Shown here piece by piece: positions 33,122 to 41,323 of a stretch of DNA of 64,000 bases (position 1 is its first letter; every line of letters starts with the position of its first letter). Origin of the DNA: Pseudomonas tohonis (GTDB lineage Bacteria; Pseudomonadota; Gammaproteobacteria; Pseudomonadales; Pseudomonadaceae); NCBI RefSeq assembly GCF_012767755.2, contig NZ_AP023189.1, positions 6,016,001 through 6,080,000 of the forward strand. Reading direction: 5' to 3'. Position numbers and translations under genes: made by a program. The notes below the pieces were generated by a model. It ran no database searches and was not told where the DNA came from. It saw only the letters and a program-made list of their open reading frames with translations.

Positions 33122-34561
33122 ATGCTGCGCAGACTCTCACTGGCTGTTGCCGTGGCCTCCGCTTTCGCGGGTAGTGCCTGGGCAGCAGAGGCCCCGCTGT
33201 CAGCCAAGACGGATCTCGTGACCGTCTACAAGGACGCCGTAGACAACAACGCCGATCTCGCCGCCGCGCGCGCCAACTTCGAGGCCGTGCGCGAGGCCGT
33301 GCCCCAGGCCCGTTCCGGCCTGCTGCCGCAGATCAATGGGGGTGCCACCGCCAACGACACCCGCACCAAGCTCGACGAGCCGTCGGCCACCAGCTCGCGC
33401 AGCGGCATCGCCTACCAGGCCAGCCTGAGCCAGCCGATCTTCCGCGCCGACCGCTGGTTCCAGCTGCAGGCTGCCGAGGCCAGCACCGAGCAGGCCTCCC
33501 TGGAATTCTCCGCGACCCAGCAGAACCTGATCCTGCAGACCGCCGAAGGCTACTTCGCCGTGCTCCGCGCCCAGGACAACCTGGCCTCCACCAAGGCCGA
33601 GGAAGCGGCGTTCAAGCGCCAGCTCGACCAGGCCAACGAGCGCTTCGATGTCGGCCTCTCCGACAAGACCGACGTGCTGGAAGCCCAGGCCGGCTTCGAC
33701 ACCGCCCGCGCCAACCGCATCATCGCCGAGCGCAACGTGGATGACGCGTTCCAGGCGCTGGTCACCCTGACCAACCGCGAATACGCCTCCATCGAAGGCA
33801 TCCAGCACACCCTGCCGGTGGTCGTGCCCGCGCCGAACGACGCCAAGGCCTGGGTCGACACCGCCGCCCAGCAGAACCTCAACCTGCAGGCCAGCAACTA
33901 CGCCGTCGACGCCGCTGAAGAAACCCTGCGCCAGCGCAAGGCCGGCCACGCACCGACCCTGGACGCCGTCGCCCAGTACCAGAAAGGCGACAACGACAGC
34001 CTCGGCTTCACCAACAGCGCCGGCAGCCCGGTGCGCTACGGCAGCGATGTCGAGCAGCGCACCATCGGCCTGCAGCTGAACATCCCGATCTACAGCGGCG
34101 GCCTGACCAGCTCCCAGGTGCGCGAGTCCTACCAGCGCCTGAACCAGACCGAACAGCAGCGCGAAAGCCTGCGTCGCCAGGTGGTGCAGAACACCCGCAA
34201 CTACCACCGTGCGGTGAACACCGACGTGGAGCAGGTGAAGGCTCGCAAGCAGTCGATCATCTCCAACCAGAGCGCCCTGGAAGCCACCGAGATCGGCTAC
34301 CAGGTCGGTACCCGCAACATCGTCGACGTGCTCGATGCCCAGCGCCAGCTGTACAGCTCGGTGCGCGACTACAACAACGCGCGCTACGACTACATCCTCG
34401 ACAACCTGCGCCTGAAGCAGGCGGCCGGCACCCTGAGCCCGTCGGACCTGGAAGCCCTCGCCAGCTTCCTCAAATCCGACTACGACCCGGACAAGGACTT
34501 CCTGCCCCCGGACCTGGCCAAGGCCGCGGAAGCCAGCCTGAAGAACAAGAGCAACTACTGA
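33122..34561 (+). CDS. opmH: TolC-family outer-membrane channel OpmH
   Basis: 479 residues from ATG at 33122, preceded by AGGA. Signal peptide MLRRLSLAVAVASAFAGSAWA-AEA, then two TolC/outer-membrane-efflux repeats (DLVTVYKDAVDNNADL at the start; a second repeat near residue 240, AWVDTAAQQNLNLQA). It forms trimeric channels for type I secretion and efflux. It lacks the cysteine lipobox of RND-type OprM proteins, supporting the TolC/OpmH branch. Divergent from thiC across a 225-base regulatory region that contains the riboswitch. Confidence 0.92.
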   Translation: MLRRLSLAVAVASAFAGSAWAAEAPLSAKTDLVTVYKDAVDNNADLAAARANFEAVREAVPQARSGLLPQINGGATANDTRTKLDEPSATSSRSGIAYQASLSQPIFRADRWFQLQAAEASTEQASLEFSATQQNLILQTAEGYFAVLRAQDNLASTKAEEAAFKRQLDQANERFDVGLSDKTDVLEAQAGFDTARANRIIAERNVDDAFQALVTLTNREYASIEGIQHTLPVVVPAPNDAKAWVDTAAQQNLNLQASNYAVDAAEETLRQRKAGHAPTLDAVAQYQKGDNDSLGFTNSAGSPVRYGSDVEQRTIGLQLNIPIYSGGLTSSQVRESYQRLNQTEQQRESLRRQVVQNTRNYHRAVNTDVEQVKARKQSIISNQSALEATEIGYQVGTRNIVDVLDAQRQLYSSVRDYNNARYDYILDNLRLKQAAGTLSPSDLEALASFLKSDYDPDKDFLPPDLAKAAEASLKNKSNY

Positions 34562-34575
34562 GTAGTGCTCGCGAC

Positions 34576-34609
34576 ATGAAAAAGCCCGGCTCTTGCCGGG
34601 CTTTTTCAT
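34576..34609. terminator. Strong terminator after opmH
   Basis: A perfect 15-bp stem, ATGAAAAAGCCCGGC (34576-34590), loop TCTT, GCCGGGCTTTTTCAT (34595-34609), 15 bases after the opmH stop. Confidence 0.92.
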
Positions 34610-34669
34610 GCCTGCCGTCGGCATGGCCTGACGCCCCCCATCCAGGACTGCTGATTGGCGGACGATGAC

Positions 34670-34690
34670 TGGTATCAGATGCTGATACCA
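34670..34690. promoter_or_regulatory. Perfect inverted-repeat operator at the hicA start codon
   Basis: TGGTATCAG-ATG-CTGATACCA is a perfect 9-bp inverted repeat whose final A is the first base of the hicA ATG. HicB-type antitoxins autorepress by binding such palindromes at hicAB promoters. A possible -35 TTGGCG lies at 34655-34660 and would place a -10 (GATGCT) inside the palindrome. Confidence 0.75.
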
Positions 34691-34944
34691 TGAACAGCAA
34701 ACAGAGCGGCACACTTGAAGCGATCTTCACCCGCCCCACCGCCAGGACACTGGAATGGGCCCGTATCGAATCGCTGTTTCTCGCCCTCGGCGCCCGATCC
34801 ATCGAAGGCAACGGCTCCCGCGTACGCTTCGAGCTGAATGGCGTGATCGCCAGCTTCCACAGGCCGCATCCGGAGAAGGAAGCCTAGCCTTACCAGGTAC
34901 GCCATGCCCGTACCTTCCTCGAGCAAGCAGGAGTGACTCCATGA
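34690..34944 (+). pseudogene. hicA: HicA-type toxin gene interrupted by an in-frame amber codon
   Basis: Codons from ATG 34690 encode a 65-residue HicA (LEAIFTRPTARTLEWARIESLFLALGARSIEG, then GSRVRFELNG and FHRPHPEKEA) ending at TAG 34885-34887. The same frame continues past TAG as PYQVRHARTFLEQAGVTP to TGA at 34942-34944, which overlaps the hicB ATG as ATGA. Homologues of this HicA type (from memory) continue EA-K-x-YQVRDARxFLExAGV to about 84 residues, so TAG most likely arose from AAG or a similar sense codon. The toxin is therefore probably truncated; read-through or partial activity cannot be excluded. No Shine-Dalgarno is visible; the transcript may be nearly leaderless. Confidence 0.85.
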
Positions 34945-35273
34945 ACGTCATGAACTACAACGGCTACTCCGCACGCATCGAGTACAGCGACGAGGACGGC
35001 CTGTTCGTCGGCCATGTCGCTGGCATCCGCGATGTCGTGGGTTTCCATGGCGAGTCGGTTCAGGAATTGCGGGAAGCCTTTCGCGAAGCCGTCGAGGACT
35101 ACCTCGCCACCTGCGCGAAACTCGGGCGTGAGCCGCAGAAGCCTTATTCCGGAAAGCTCAGCCTGCGCATCGAGCCGGATGTTCACGCCACCATCGCGAT
35201 CAAGGCCGCACTGGCCGACATGAGCATCAACCAGTGGATTGCCGATACGGTCCGACGCGCCGCACAGGACTGA
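34941..35273 (+). CDS. hicB: HicB-family antitoxin
   Basis: 110 residues. The N-terminal partial RNase-H-like fold (YNGYSARIEYSDEDGLFVGHVAGIRDVVGFHGESV) is typical of HicB; the C-terminal part (KLSLRIEPDVHATIAIKAALADMSINQWIADTVRRA) is a ribbon-helix-helix DNA-binding domain of the Arc type. It would neutralise HicA and repress the operon. The ATG at 34941 has GGAG ten bases upstream and overlaps the original hicA stop. It converges on the aldolase gene with one base between stops. Confidence 0.93.
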   Translation: MNVMNYNGYSARIEYSDEDGLFVGHVAGIRDVVGFHGESVQELREAFREAVEDYLATCAKLGREPQKPYSGKLSLRIEPDVHATIAIKAALADMSINQWIADTVRRAAQD

Positions 35274-35274
35274 C

Positions 35275-36066
35275 TCAGTCCCGATAATCCGGCGCCACCC
35301 GCTGCAACAGCCTCAATAGCGCCTGCCAGGCCAGGTCCATCGCATCCGGGTCGGTCAGTTCACCCTCCGCCACCGGCCGTGCGGGCTCGTTGAACTGGCG
35401 CTGGGTGTGCTCGCAGACCTCGTGGGGCGGCAGCAGCAAATCGCCACCGGCCTGGGCCGCCACCTGAATGTCGCAGGCCTTCTCCAGGTAGTACATGCGC
35501 AGGAAGGCCTGGGCCGGCGTCTCGCCGACCGTGAGCAGGCCGTGGTTGCGCAGGATCATCACCGGCTTGTCGCCCAGGTCCGCCACCAGGCGCTTCTGTT
35601 CGTCGAGGTTGAGCGCCACGCCCTCGTAGTCGTGGTAGGCGACGCGGCCGTAGAACTCCATGGATATCTGGTTCACCGGCAACAGCCCGGCCGGTTGTGC
35701 GGCCACCGCGCACCCGGCGCGGGTGTGGGTATGCAGCACGCATTGGGCATCCTCGCGGGCGGCATGGATGGCACTGTGGATGACGAATCCCGCCGGGTTG
35801 ACCTTGTAGCGGGTGGGCTCCACCGGCCGCCCCAGCAGGTCGATCTTCACCAGGTCGCAGGCGCGGATCTCGTCGAACATCAGCCCATAGGGATTGATCA
35901 GGAAATGGTGCTCCGGCCCCGGCAACCGCACCGAGATGTGGGTGAAGATCAGGTCGGTCATGCGGAAATGGGCGATCAGCCTGTAGCAGGCTGCCAGCTC
36001 CTGGCGCAGGGCGCGCTCCTCTGCGGTGCAGGACGAAGTCGGAAGCGGGGCGTGCAGGGGCGTCAT
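35275..36066 (-). CDS. Class II aldolase/adducin-family protein
   Basis: 263 residues from ATG at 36066, preceded by CGGAGA. The family zinc site is present: HTHTRAGCAV (two His) and, later, NHGLLTVGET, plus FTHISVRLPG and NPYGLMFDEI near the N-terminus. These proteins cleave or decarboxylate sugar-phosphate-like or hydroxy acids; the C-terminal part (YYLEKACDIQVAAQAGG) is typical of the non-sugar branch. It lies in the amine-catabolism-like group, 79 bases after the substrate-binding protein gene. Exact substrate unknown. Confidence 0.85.
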   Translation of the reverse strand: MTPLHAPLPTSSCTAEERALRQELAACYRLIAHFRMTDLIFTHISVRLPGPEHHFLINPYGLMFDEIRACDLVKIDLLGRPVEPTRYKVNPAGFVIHSAIHAAREDAQCVLHTHTRAGCAVAAQPAGLLPVNQISMEFYGRVAYHDYEGVALNLDEQKRLVADLGDKPVMILRNHGLLTVGETPAQAFLRMYYLEKACDIQVAAQAGGDLLLPPHEVCEHTQRQFNEPARPVAEGELTDPDAMDLAWQALLRLLQRVAPDYRD

Positions 36067-36145
36067 GGCGATCTCCGGGGGAACTGGCGCAGGTTCGGCC
36101 GCCAGCGATGGCGGCCACGGGAATGCAGGCAAGTATCGCGCCGTC

Positions 36146-37207
36146 CTAGCGCACCGCCCAGGCATTGAAGCGCTCTTCGAGCTCCTCGCCGTGATCGACC
36201 CAGAACTCCACATCCATCGGCAGGCTCGCCGCCAAGGCTTGCGGGGTCGCCGGTATCCAGCGGGCCTGCTCCGCGTCCAGCGCGGCTGCGGCATCCCGGT
36301 TGGTCGGCCCGTAGGGAATGCGCTGGATGTACGCCAGCTGGGGCTCCTTGCGATTGGCGAAGGCGATCAGTCGCTCGGCCCGCTGCGCATGCCGAGAGCC
36401 CTTGATGATCGCCCAGTAGTCCATGCCGTAGAGGCTGCCCGGCAGGACCAGGTCGAGGTTGCGTCCTGCCCGATGAGCCGCCGCCACGCGTCCCGAGTAG
36501 GACGAGGTCATCACCACATCACCCGCCGCCAGCCACTGTGCGGGCTGGGCGCCGGCCTCCCACCACTGGATCTGCGACTTGATCCGGTCGAGCTTGGCGA
36601 AGGCCCGGTCGACGCCACCCGGGCTGGCCAGCACCTTGTAGACCTCCCCCACCGGCACGCCGTCGGCCAGCACGGCGAACTCCAGGTTGTAGACCGCACG
36701 CTTGCGCAGCCCGCGCTTGCCGGGGAATTTCTCAAGGTCCCAGAAGTCGGCCCAGGAGGTCGGCGGGGATTGCAGCCGGTCGGCGTCATAGGCCAGGGCG
36801 ACACCCCACACCAGCGCGGCGGAACCACACTCCTGGGCGGCATCGTCGACCAGCCGGTCGCGCCCGCCGATACGCTGCCAGTCCAGGCGCTCGAACAGAC
36901 CGCTCTCACAGCCCCGCACCAGGTCAGGCCCTTCGATCTGCACCAGGTCCCAGTCGACGTGGCCGGTATCGGCCATCACGCGGATGCGCGCCATCTCGCC
37001 GTTGTATTCGCTCTGGATGATCGGCTTGCCGTCCTCGGCCGCGAAGGGTTTGAAGAAAGCCTCGTCCTGGGCCTTCTGGCCGTCACCGCCATAGCCGACC
37101 ACCACCATGTCGGGGGCACCCTGAGCCACGAAGGCGGGCGCCAGCAGGGCGATGAGGAGGAAAAGGCGAGGCAGGCCGGTCGAGTGACGCGGAGAATCGT
37201 AGCGCAT
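36146..37207 (-). CDS. Periplasmic substrate-binding protein (polyamine/opine type), no adjacent permease
   Basis: 353 residues with a signal peptide (LFLLIALLAPAFVAQG-APD) and a type II periplasmic-binding fold: MVVVGYGGDGQKAQDEAFFKPF, GHVDWDLVQIEGPDLVRGC, WADFWDLEKFPGKRGLR, and MTSSYSGRVAAAHRAG. These are features of PotD/PotF-like binding proteins for polyamines and related cations. No ATPase or permease gene adjoins it, so it must share a transporter encoded elsewhere or act as a sensor. Divergent from the flavin oxidoreductase, with the palindrome between them. Confidence 0.85.
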   Translation of the reverse strand: MRYDSPRHSTGLPRLFLLIALLAPAFVAQGAPDMVVVGYGGDGQKAQDEAFFKPFAAEDGKPIIQSEYNGEMARIRVMADTGHVDWDLVQIEGPDLVRGCESGLFERLDWQRIGGRDRLVDDAAQECGSAALVWGVALAYDADRLQSPPTSWADFWDLEKFPGKRGLRKRAVYNLEFAVLADGVPVGEVYKVLASPGGVDRAFAKLDRIKSQIQWWEAGAQPAQWLAAGDVVMTSSYSGRVAAAHRAGRNLDLVLPGSLYGMDYWAIIKGSRHAQRAERLIAFANRKEPQLAYIQRIPYGPTNRDAAAALDAEQARWIPATPQALAASLPMDVEFWVDHGEELEERFNAWAVR

Positions 37208-37280
37208 GGTGTTTCTCCCATTGTTCTTGTTGTGCGGGGATGGCCCGTCGAGGGGCAGGGATCACGCTAGATGCGCACCA

Positions 37281-37305
37281 GTAAAAAAACAAGTTGATTT
37301 TTTAC
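37281..37305. promoter_or_regulatory. Palindromic operator candidate in the amine locus
   Basis: GTAAAAAA (37281-37288) and TTTTTTAC (37298-37305) form a perfect 8-bp inverted repeat with a 9-base centre, lying in the AT-rich divergent region between the binding-protein and oxidoreductase genes. The 8-mer AAACAAGT also occurs at 37287-37294 and 37313-37320. The XRE-cupin regulator 2 kb downstream is the natural candidate binder. Confidence 0.55.
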
Positions 37306-37361
37306 CAGGGATAAACAAGTAATGAATTCATAAGAACCCCAGCAACCCTGCGAGGATTGCC

Positions 37362-39311
37362 ATGCACGCTTTCCCCCACCTGTTCGAGCCCCTGCAGCTC
37401 CGTGGCAAGCGCCTGAAGAACCGCATCATGTCCAGCGGGCACGACACCAGCCTGCCCACCGACAACCGGGTCAACGATGCCCTGATCGCCTACCAGCGCA
37501 CCCGCGCCGAAGGTGGCGTGGGCCTGATCGTGCTGCAGGTGGCGGGCGTTCATGACAGCGCGCGCTACACCTCGCACGTGCTGATGGCCACCGAGGACGC
37601 CTGCATCGCGGGCTATCGCGAACTGGCCGAAGCCTGCCATGCCCACGGCACCCTCGTGCTGTCGCAGCTGTTCCACCCGGGGCGCGAGATCATGGAGACC
37701 GCGAGCGGCCTGCTGGCGGTGGCCTATGCCCCTTCCGTCTCCCCGAACGAGCGTTTCCGCGTCATGCCCCGTGCGCTCGACCAGGGGATGATCGACGAGA
37801 TAGTCGCAGGTTACGGCGCCGCCACCCGCCGCCTGCGCCAGGCCGGCCTGGACGGGGTGGAAGTGGTGGCAAGCCATGGCTACCTGCCCGCGCAGTTCCT
37901 CAACCCCCGGGTCAACTGCCGCGAGGACGGCTACAACGGCGACCTCGAGGCACGCCTGCGCTTTCTTCGCGAGGTCCTCGCGGCAGTGCGCCTGGCCGGG
38001 GGCGAGGACTTCATCGTCGGCCTGCGCATCTCCGCCGACGAGCGCGATCCCCAGGGCCTCGGCGAAGACGAGACACTGCAGGCAGTGCTCGCCCTGGAGC
38101 CCGAACTGGACTACGTGCACCTGGTGGCCGGCACATCCGCCTCCTTCGGCGGCGCCGTGCACATCGTCCCGCCCATGGCGGTGGAGCCGGCCTACCTGGC
38201 ACCGACCGCCGGCGGGTTCAAGGCGCGCCTGGGCATCCCGCTGTTCGTCACCGGGCGCATCAACCAGCCCCAGGAGGCAGAGCGGATCATCGCCAGCGGC
38301 CAGGCCGACGTCTGCGGCATGACCCGGGCACTGATCTGCGACCCACTGATGCCGGAGAAGAGCGCAAGCGGCCGGGTCGACGACGTGCGCGCCTGCATCG
38401 CCTGCAACCAGGCCTGCATCGGCCACTTCCACAAGGGCTACCCCATCTCCTGCATCCAGCACCCGGAAACGGGGCGCGAGCTGCGTTACGGCCAGCCAAC
38501 CACGACCAGCCGGGCGCAGCGGATCATGGTGGTCGGTGGCGGCCCGGCGGGCATGAAGGCCGCTGCAGTCGCCGCGCAACGGGGCCATCAGGTGACCCTC
38601 TACGAAGCGAGCACGCAGCTCGGCGGCCAGGTGCTGCTGGCGCAACTGCTGCCCCGGCGCAGCGAGTTCGGCGGCGCGGCCACCAACCTGCAGCGGGAGA
38701 TGGAGCTGGCGGGCGTGAAGGTGGTGCGCAACACCCGCGTCGACCGCGCGCTCGTGGAGCGCGAGCGGCCGGACCAGGTGATCATCGCCACCGGCGCACG
38801 GCCCTACTGGCCGGATATCGAGCGCGGCGGTGAACTGCAGGTGGTGGATGCCTGGCAGGTGCTGAAAGGTGAGGTGCAGGTCGGCCGCTCGGTGCTGGTG
38901 GCCGACTGGCGTTGCGACTGGATCGGCCCCGGCATCGCCGAGCGACTGACCCGACTGGGCCACTCGGTGAGGCTGGCGGTGAATGGTACCCATTGCGGCG
39001 AAAGCCTGCCGCTCTACGTGCGCGACCAGATGGCCGGAGAACTGCACCGCCTCGGGATTCCGATCACCCCCTACGCGCGCCTCTACGGCCACGACGACAG
39101 CACGGTGTACATGCTGCATGCGGCCAGCGGCGAGCCGCTGCTGTTCGAGGACGTCGACACCCTGGTGCTGTGCCAGGGCCACCAGCCGCTGGACGAGCTG
39201 GGCGCGACGCTGGAAGGCCTGGTGCCCTTCCAGCGCATCGGCGACTGCCTGGCCGCGCGCACGGTGGAAGAGGCGATATTCGAGGGGCTGCAGGCGGCCT
39301 GGGAAATCTAG
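37362..39311 (+). CDS. FMN/Fe-S/FAD oxidoreductase of the dimethylglycine/trimethylamine dehydrogenase type
   Basis: 649 residues. N-terminal old-yellow-enzyme TIM barrel (about 1-360: LFEPLQLRGKRLKNRIMSS, DGVEVVASHGYLPAQFLNP); a 4Fe-4S motif CIACNQACIG plus a later Cys (about residues 346-367); then an FAD/NAD domain starting VVGGGPAGMKAA. This is the architecture of 2,4-dienoyl-CoA reductase, trimethylamine dehydrogenase, DgcA and N-methylproline demethylase. The HGYLPAQFLNP and amine-type neighbours favour oxidative N-demethylation of a small amine, but the substrate is not determined here. Confidence 0.85.
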   Translation: MHAFPHLFEPLQLRGKRLKNRIMSSGHDTSLPTDNRVNDALIAYQRTRAEGGVGLIVLQVAGVHDSARYTSHVLMATEDACIAGYRELAEACHAHGTLVLSQLFHPGREIMETASGLLAVAYAPSVSPNERFRVMPRALDQGMIDEIVAGYGAATRRLRQAGLDGVEVVASHGYLPAQFLNPRVNCREDGYNGDLEARLRFLREVLAAVRLAGGEDFIVGLRISADERDPQGLGEDETLQAVLALEPELDYVHLVAGTSASFGGAVHIVPPMAVEPAYLAPTAGGFKARLGIPLFVTGRINQPQEAERIIASGQADVCGMTRALICDPLMPEKSASGRVDDVRACIACNQACIGHFHKGYPISCIQHPETGRELRYGQPTTTSRAQRIMVVGGGPAGMKAAAVAAQRGHQVTLYEASTQLGGQVLLAQLLPRRSEFGGAATNLQREMELAGVKVVRNTRVDRALVERERPDQVIIATGARPYWPDIERGGELQVVDAWQVLKGEVQVGRSVLVADWRCDWIGPGIAERLTRLGHSVRLAVNGTHCGESLPLYVRDQMAGELHRLGIPITPYARLYGHDDSTVYMLHAASGEPLLFEDVDTLVLCQGHQPLDELGATLEGLVPFQRIGDCLAARTVEEAIFEGLQAAWEI

Positions 39312-39394
39312 GGCGCGAGGGGCACGCCGCTGCTTTACAATGCCGCGTTCGCGCGGGGCCAGCCCTCCGCCCAGCCCCAAGGACCGGAGGGATC

Positions 39395-39991
39395 ATGAGC
39401 CCCAGCCTGCCGCCGCCCGGCACCGCCAATGCGCCCGAGAGCCAGTTCCTCGGCACGCGCATCCGCGCCTTGCGCAAACGTCGCGACATGACCCTCGCCG
39501 AGCTGGCCGAACAGAGTTCGCTGACCGCCGGCTACATCAGCCAGCTGGAACGCAACCTGGCCTACCCTTCGATCCCCGCGCTGTTCAACATCGCCCGCAG
39601 CCTGGGCGTCACCATCCAGTGGTTCTTCGCCAGCGAAGCGCCCACGGCCGAAGCGGACAAGGGCTATGTGGTGCGCAAGAACAGCCGCATGAGCGTGCAC
39701 TACGACGACGGCATCATCGACGAGCTGCTCAGCCCGCAGCCGAGCCGCTCGCTTGAGATCCTCCATTCAAGATTCCCGCCCGGCACCTACAGCGAAGAGA
39801 GCTACAGCCATGAAGGCGAGGAAGCCGGCTACGTCCTCAGTGGCGAATTCGAGCTCTGGGTCGGTGAGCGGCATTTCCGGCTGGCCGAAGGCGACAGCTT
39901 CTCCTTCTCCAGCCAGGAACCGCACCGCTACGGCAACCCTGGCGACAGGGACACGCTGATCATCTGGATCATCACCCCGCCCACGTTCTGA
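39395..39991 (+). CDS. XRE-family regulator with C-terminal cupin domain
   Basis: 198 residues from ATG at 39395 with GGAGG four bases upstream. Helix-turn-helix (RIRALRKRRDMTLAELAEQSSLTAGYISQLERN) in the first third and a small cupin ligand-binding domain in the last third (GEEAGYVLSGEFELWVGE, then DSFSFSSQEPHRYGNPGD). This PuuR-like architecture commonly controls polyamine, amino-acid or methylated-amine catabolism. It directly follows the oxidoreductase and probably regulates the locus through the palindrome at 37281-37305. Confidence 0.9.
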   Translation: MSPSLPPPGTANAPESQFLGTRIRALRKRRDMTLAELAEQSSLTAGYISQLERNLAYPSIPALFNIARSLGVTIQWFFASEAPTAEADKGYVVRKNSRMSVHYDDGIIDELLSPQPSRSLEILHSRFPPGTYSEESYSHEGEEAGYVLSGEFELWVGERHFRLAEGDSFSFSSQEPHRYGNPGDRDTLIIWIITPPTF

Positions 39992-40021
39992 AGCCGCTGC
40001 GGGCGATCACCAGAGCCCGAG

Positions 40022-41290
40022 TCACCCCAGCTCGCGCGCGAGCCCGGCGAGCAACCGCTCCAGGGCTCCCTGGTTGGCCTTGAGCACGGCGAGCCCGGCA
40101 TCGCGCATGCGAGCGGCAGCGGCGCTGTCGTGCCAGAGGCCGGCAATGGCGCTGCGCAACGCGCAGGCGTCGGCCACTTCCACCAGCGCACCGTTGTCGC
40201 GCAACTGTGCGGCGATATCGAGGAAGTTGAACAGGTGCGGGCCGCTCAGCACCGGCTTGCCCAGCGCGGCCGGCTCCAGCAGGTTGTGCCCGCCGTTGGG
40301 CACCAGGCTGCCGCCGACGAAGGCGATGTCGGCCAGGGCGAAGAGGAACAGCAGCTCGCCCATGGTGTCCCCCACCAGCACCGAGTCGCTGGCGGTCACC
40401 GCCTCGCCGCCGGAGCGGCGCACGGCGGCGAAGCCCTCGCGGCGGCACAGCTCGAACACCGCGTTGAAACGCTCCGGATGGCGCGGCACCAGGATCAGCA
40501 ATGCATCGGGACGCTCGGCCAGCAACTGGCGGTGAGCCGCGAGGACGATCTCGTCTTCGCCCGCGTGGGTGCTGGCGGCGATCCAGACCGGGCGCTGCAT
40601 GGCGCCCCACTGCTCACGCAAGGCGGCGGCACGGACGGGCAGTTCCGGGTCGATGCGCAGGTCGAACTTGATCGAGCCGGTCACCGTCACCGCCTCGGGT
40701 CGGGCGCCCAGGCTGCGGAAGCGCTCGGCTTCTGCCTCGGTCTGCACGGCCAGCCAGCTCAGCTCGGCGAGCATCGGCGCAGTCAGCGCATGGAAGCGCG
40801 CGTAACCCCGTGCCGAACGCTCGGAAAGCCGCGCATTGGCCAGCACCACCGGCACGCCGCGCGCGTGGCACTGGTGGATGTGGTTGGGCCACAGCTCGGT
40901 TTCCATGATCACCGCGAGCTTCGGTTTCAGCAGGCGCTGGAAGCGCGCCGCCGCCCAGGGCAGGTCATAGGGCAGGTAGCAGTGCTGCACCTGGTCGCCG
41001 AACATCGCGCGGATGCGTTCGGAGCCGGTGGGCGTCATGCAGGTGACGGTGATCGGCAGCTGCGGGTGACGCTCGCGTAGGGCACGGATCATCGGCGCGG
41101 CGGCGATGCTCTCGCCCACGGATACGGCATGCACCCAGATGCCGCCCGGCCGCAGCGGCGGCAAGCCGAAGGCGAAGCGCTCGGCGATGCGCCGTGCATA
41201 GGCCGGAGCGCGCCAGGCGCGCCAGGCCAGGCGCAGGGCGATGAGGGGCAGGCCGAGGTGGAACAGCAGGGTATAGAGGGTGCGATTCAT
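40022..41290 (-). CDS. waaA: 3-deoxy-D-manno-octulosonic acid (Kdo) transferase
   Basis: Essential GT30 enzyme that adds Kdo residues to lipid A precursor on the inner face of the inner membrane. The 422-residue protein starts MNRTLYTLLFHLGLPLIAL (membrane-associating helix), contains the GT30 hallmark GIWVHAVSVGES, PITVTCMTPTGSERI, ETELWPNHIH, and C-terminal GG-xLVPNGGHNLLEPAALGKPV. Single gene, converging on the XRE-cupin gene. Confidence 0.95.
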   Translation of the reverse strand: MNRTLYTLLFHLGLPLIALRLAWRAWRAPAYARRIAERFAFGLPPLRPGGIWVHAVSVGESIAAAPMIRALRERHPQLPITVTCMTPTGSERIRAMFGDQVQHCYLPYDLPWAAARFQRLLKPKLAVIMETELWPNHIHQCHARGVPVVLANARLSERSARGYARFHALTAPMLAELSWLAVQTEAEAERFRSLGARPEAVTVTGSIKFDLRIDPELPVRAAALREQWGAMQRPVWIAASTHAGEDEIVLAAHRQLLAERPDALLILVPRHPERFNAVFELCRREGFAAVRRSGGEAVTASDSVLVGDTMGELLFLFALADIAFVGGSLVPNGGHNLLEPAALGKPVLSGPHLFNFLDIAAQLRDNGALVEVADACALRSAIAGLWHDSAAAARMRDAGLAVLKANQGALERLLAGLARELG

Positions 41291-41323
41291 GGGCGCGGAG
41301 CTTATCAGAGCGACGGCCCGGGA

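Noticed and set aside
34861..34940. Reading the short hicA product as a naturally small HicA
   Set aside because: The downstream frame continues with a family-like C-terminus and ends exactly in the hicB ATG overlap, which is hard to explain without a lost sense codon.
38912..39394. Upstream extension of the XRE-cupin regulator
   Set aside because: The extension lies in a wrong frame over the oxidoreductase end; the ATG at 39395 has its own GGAGG.
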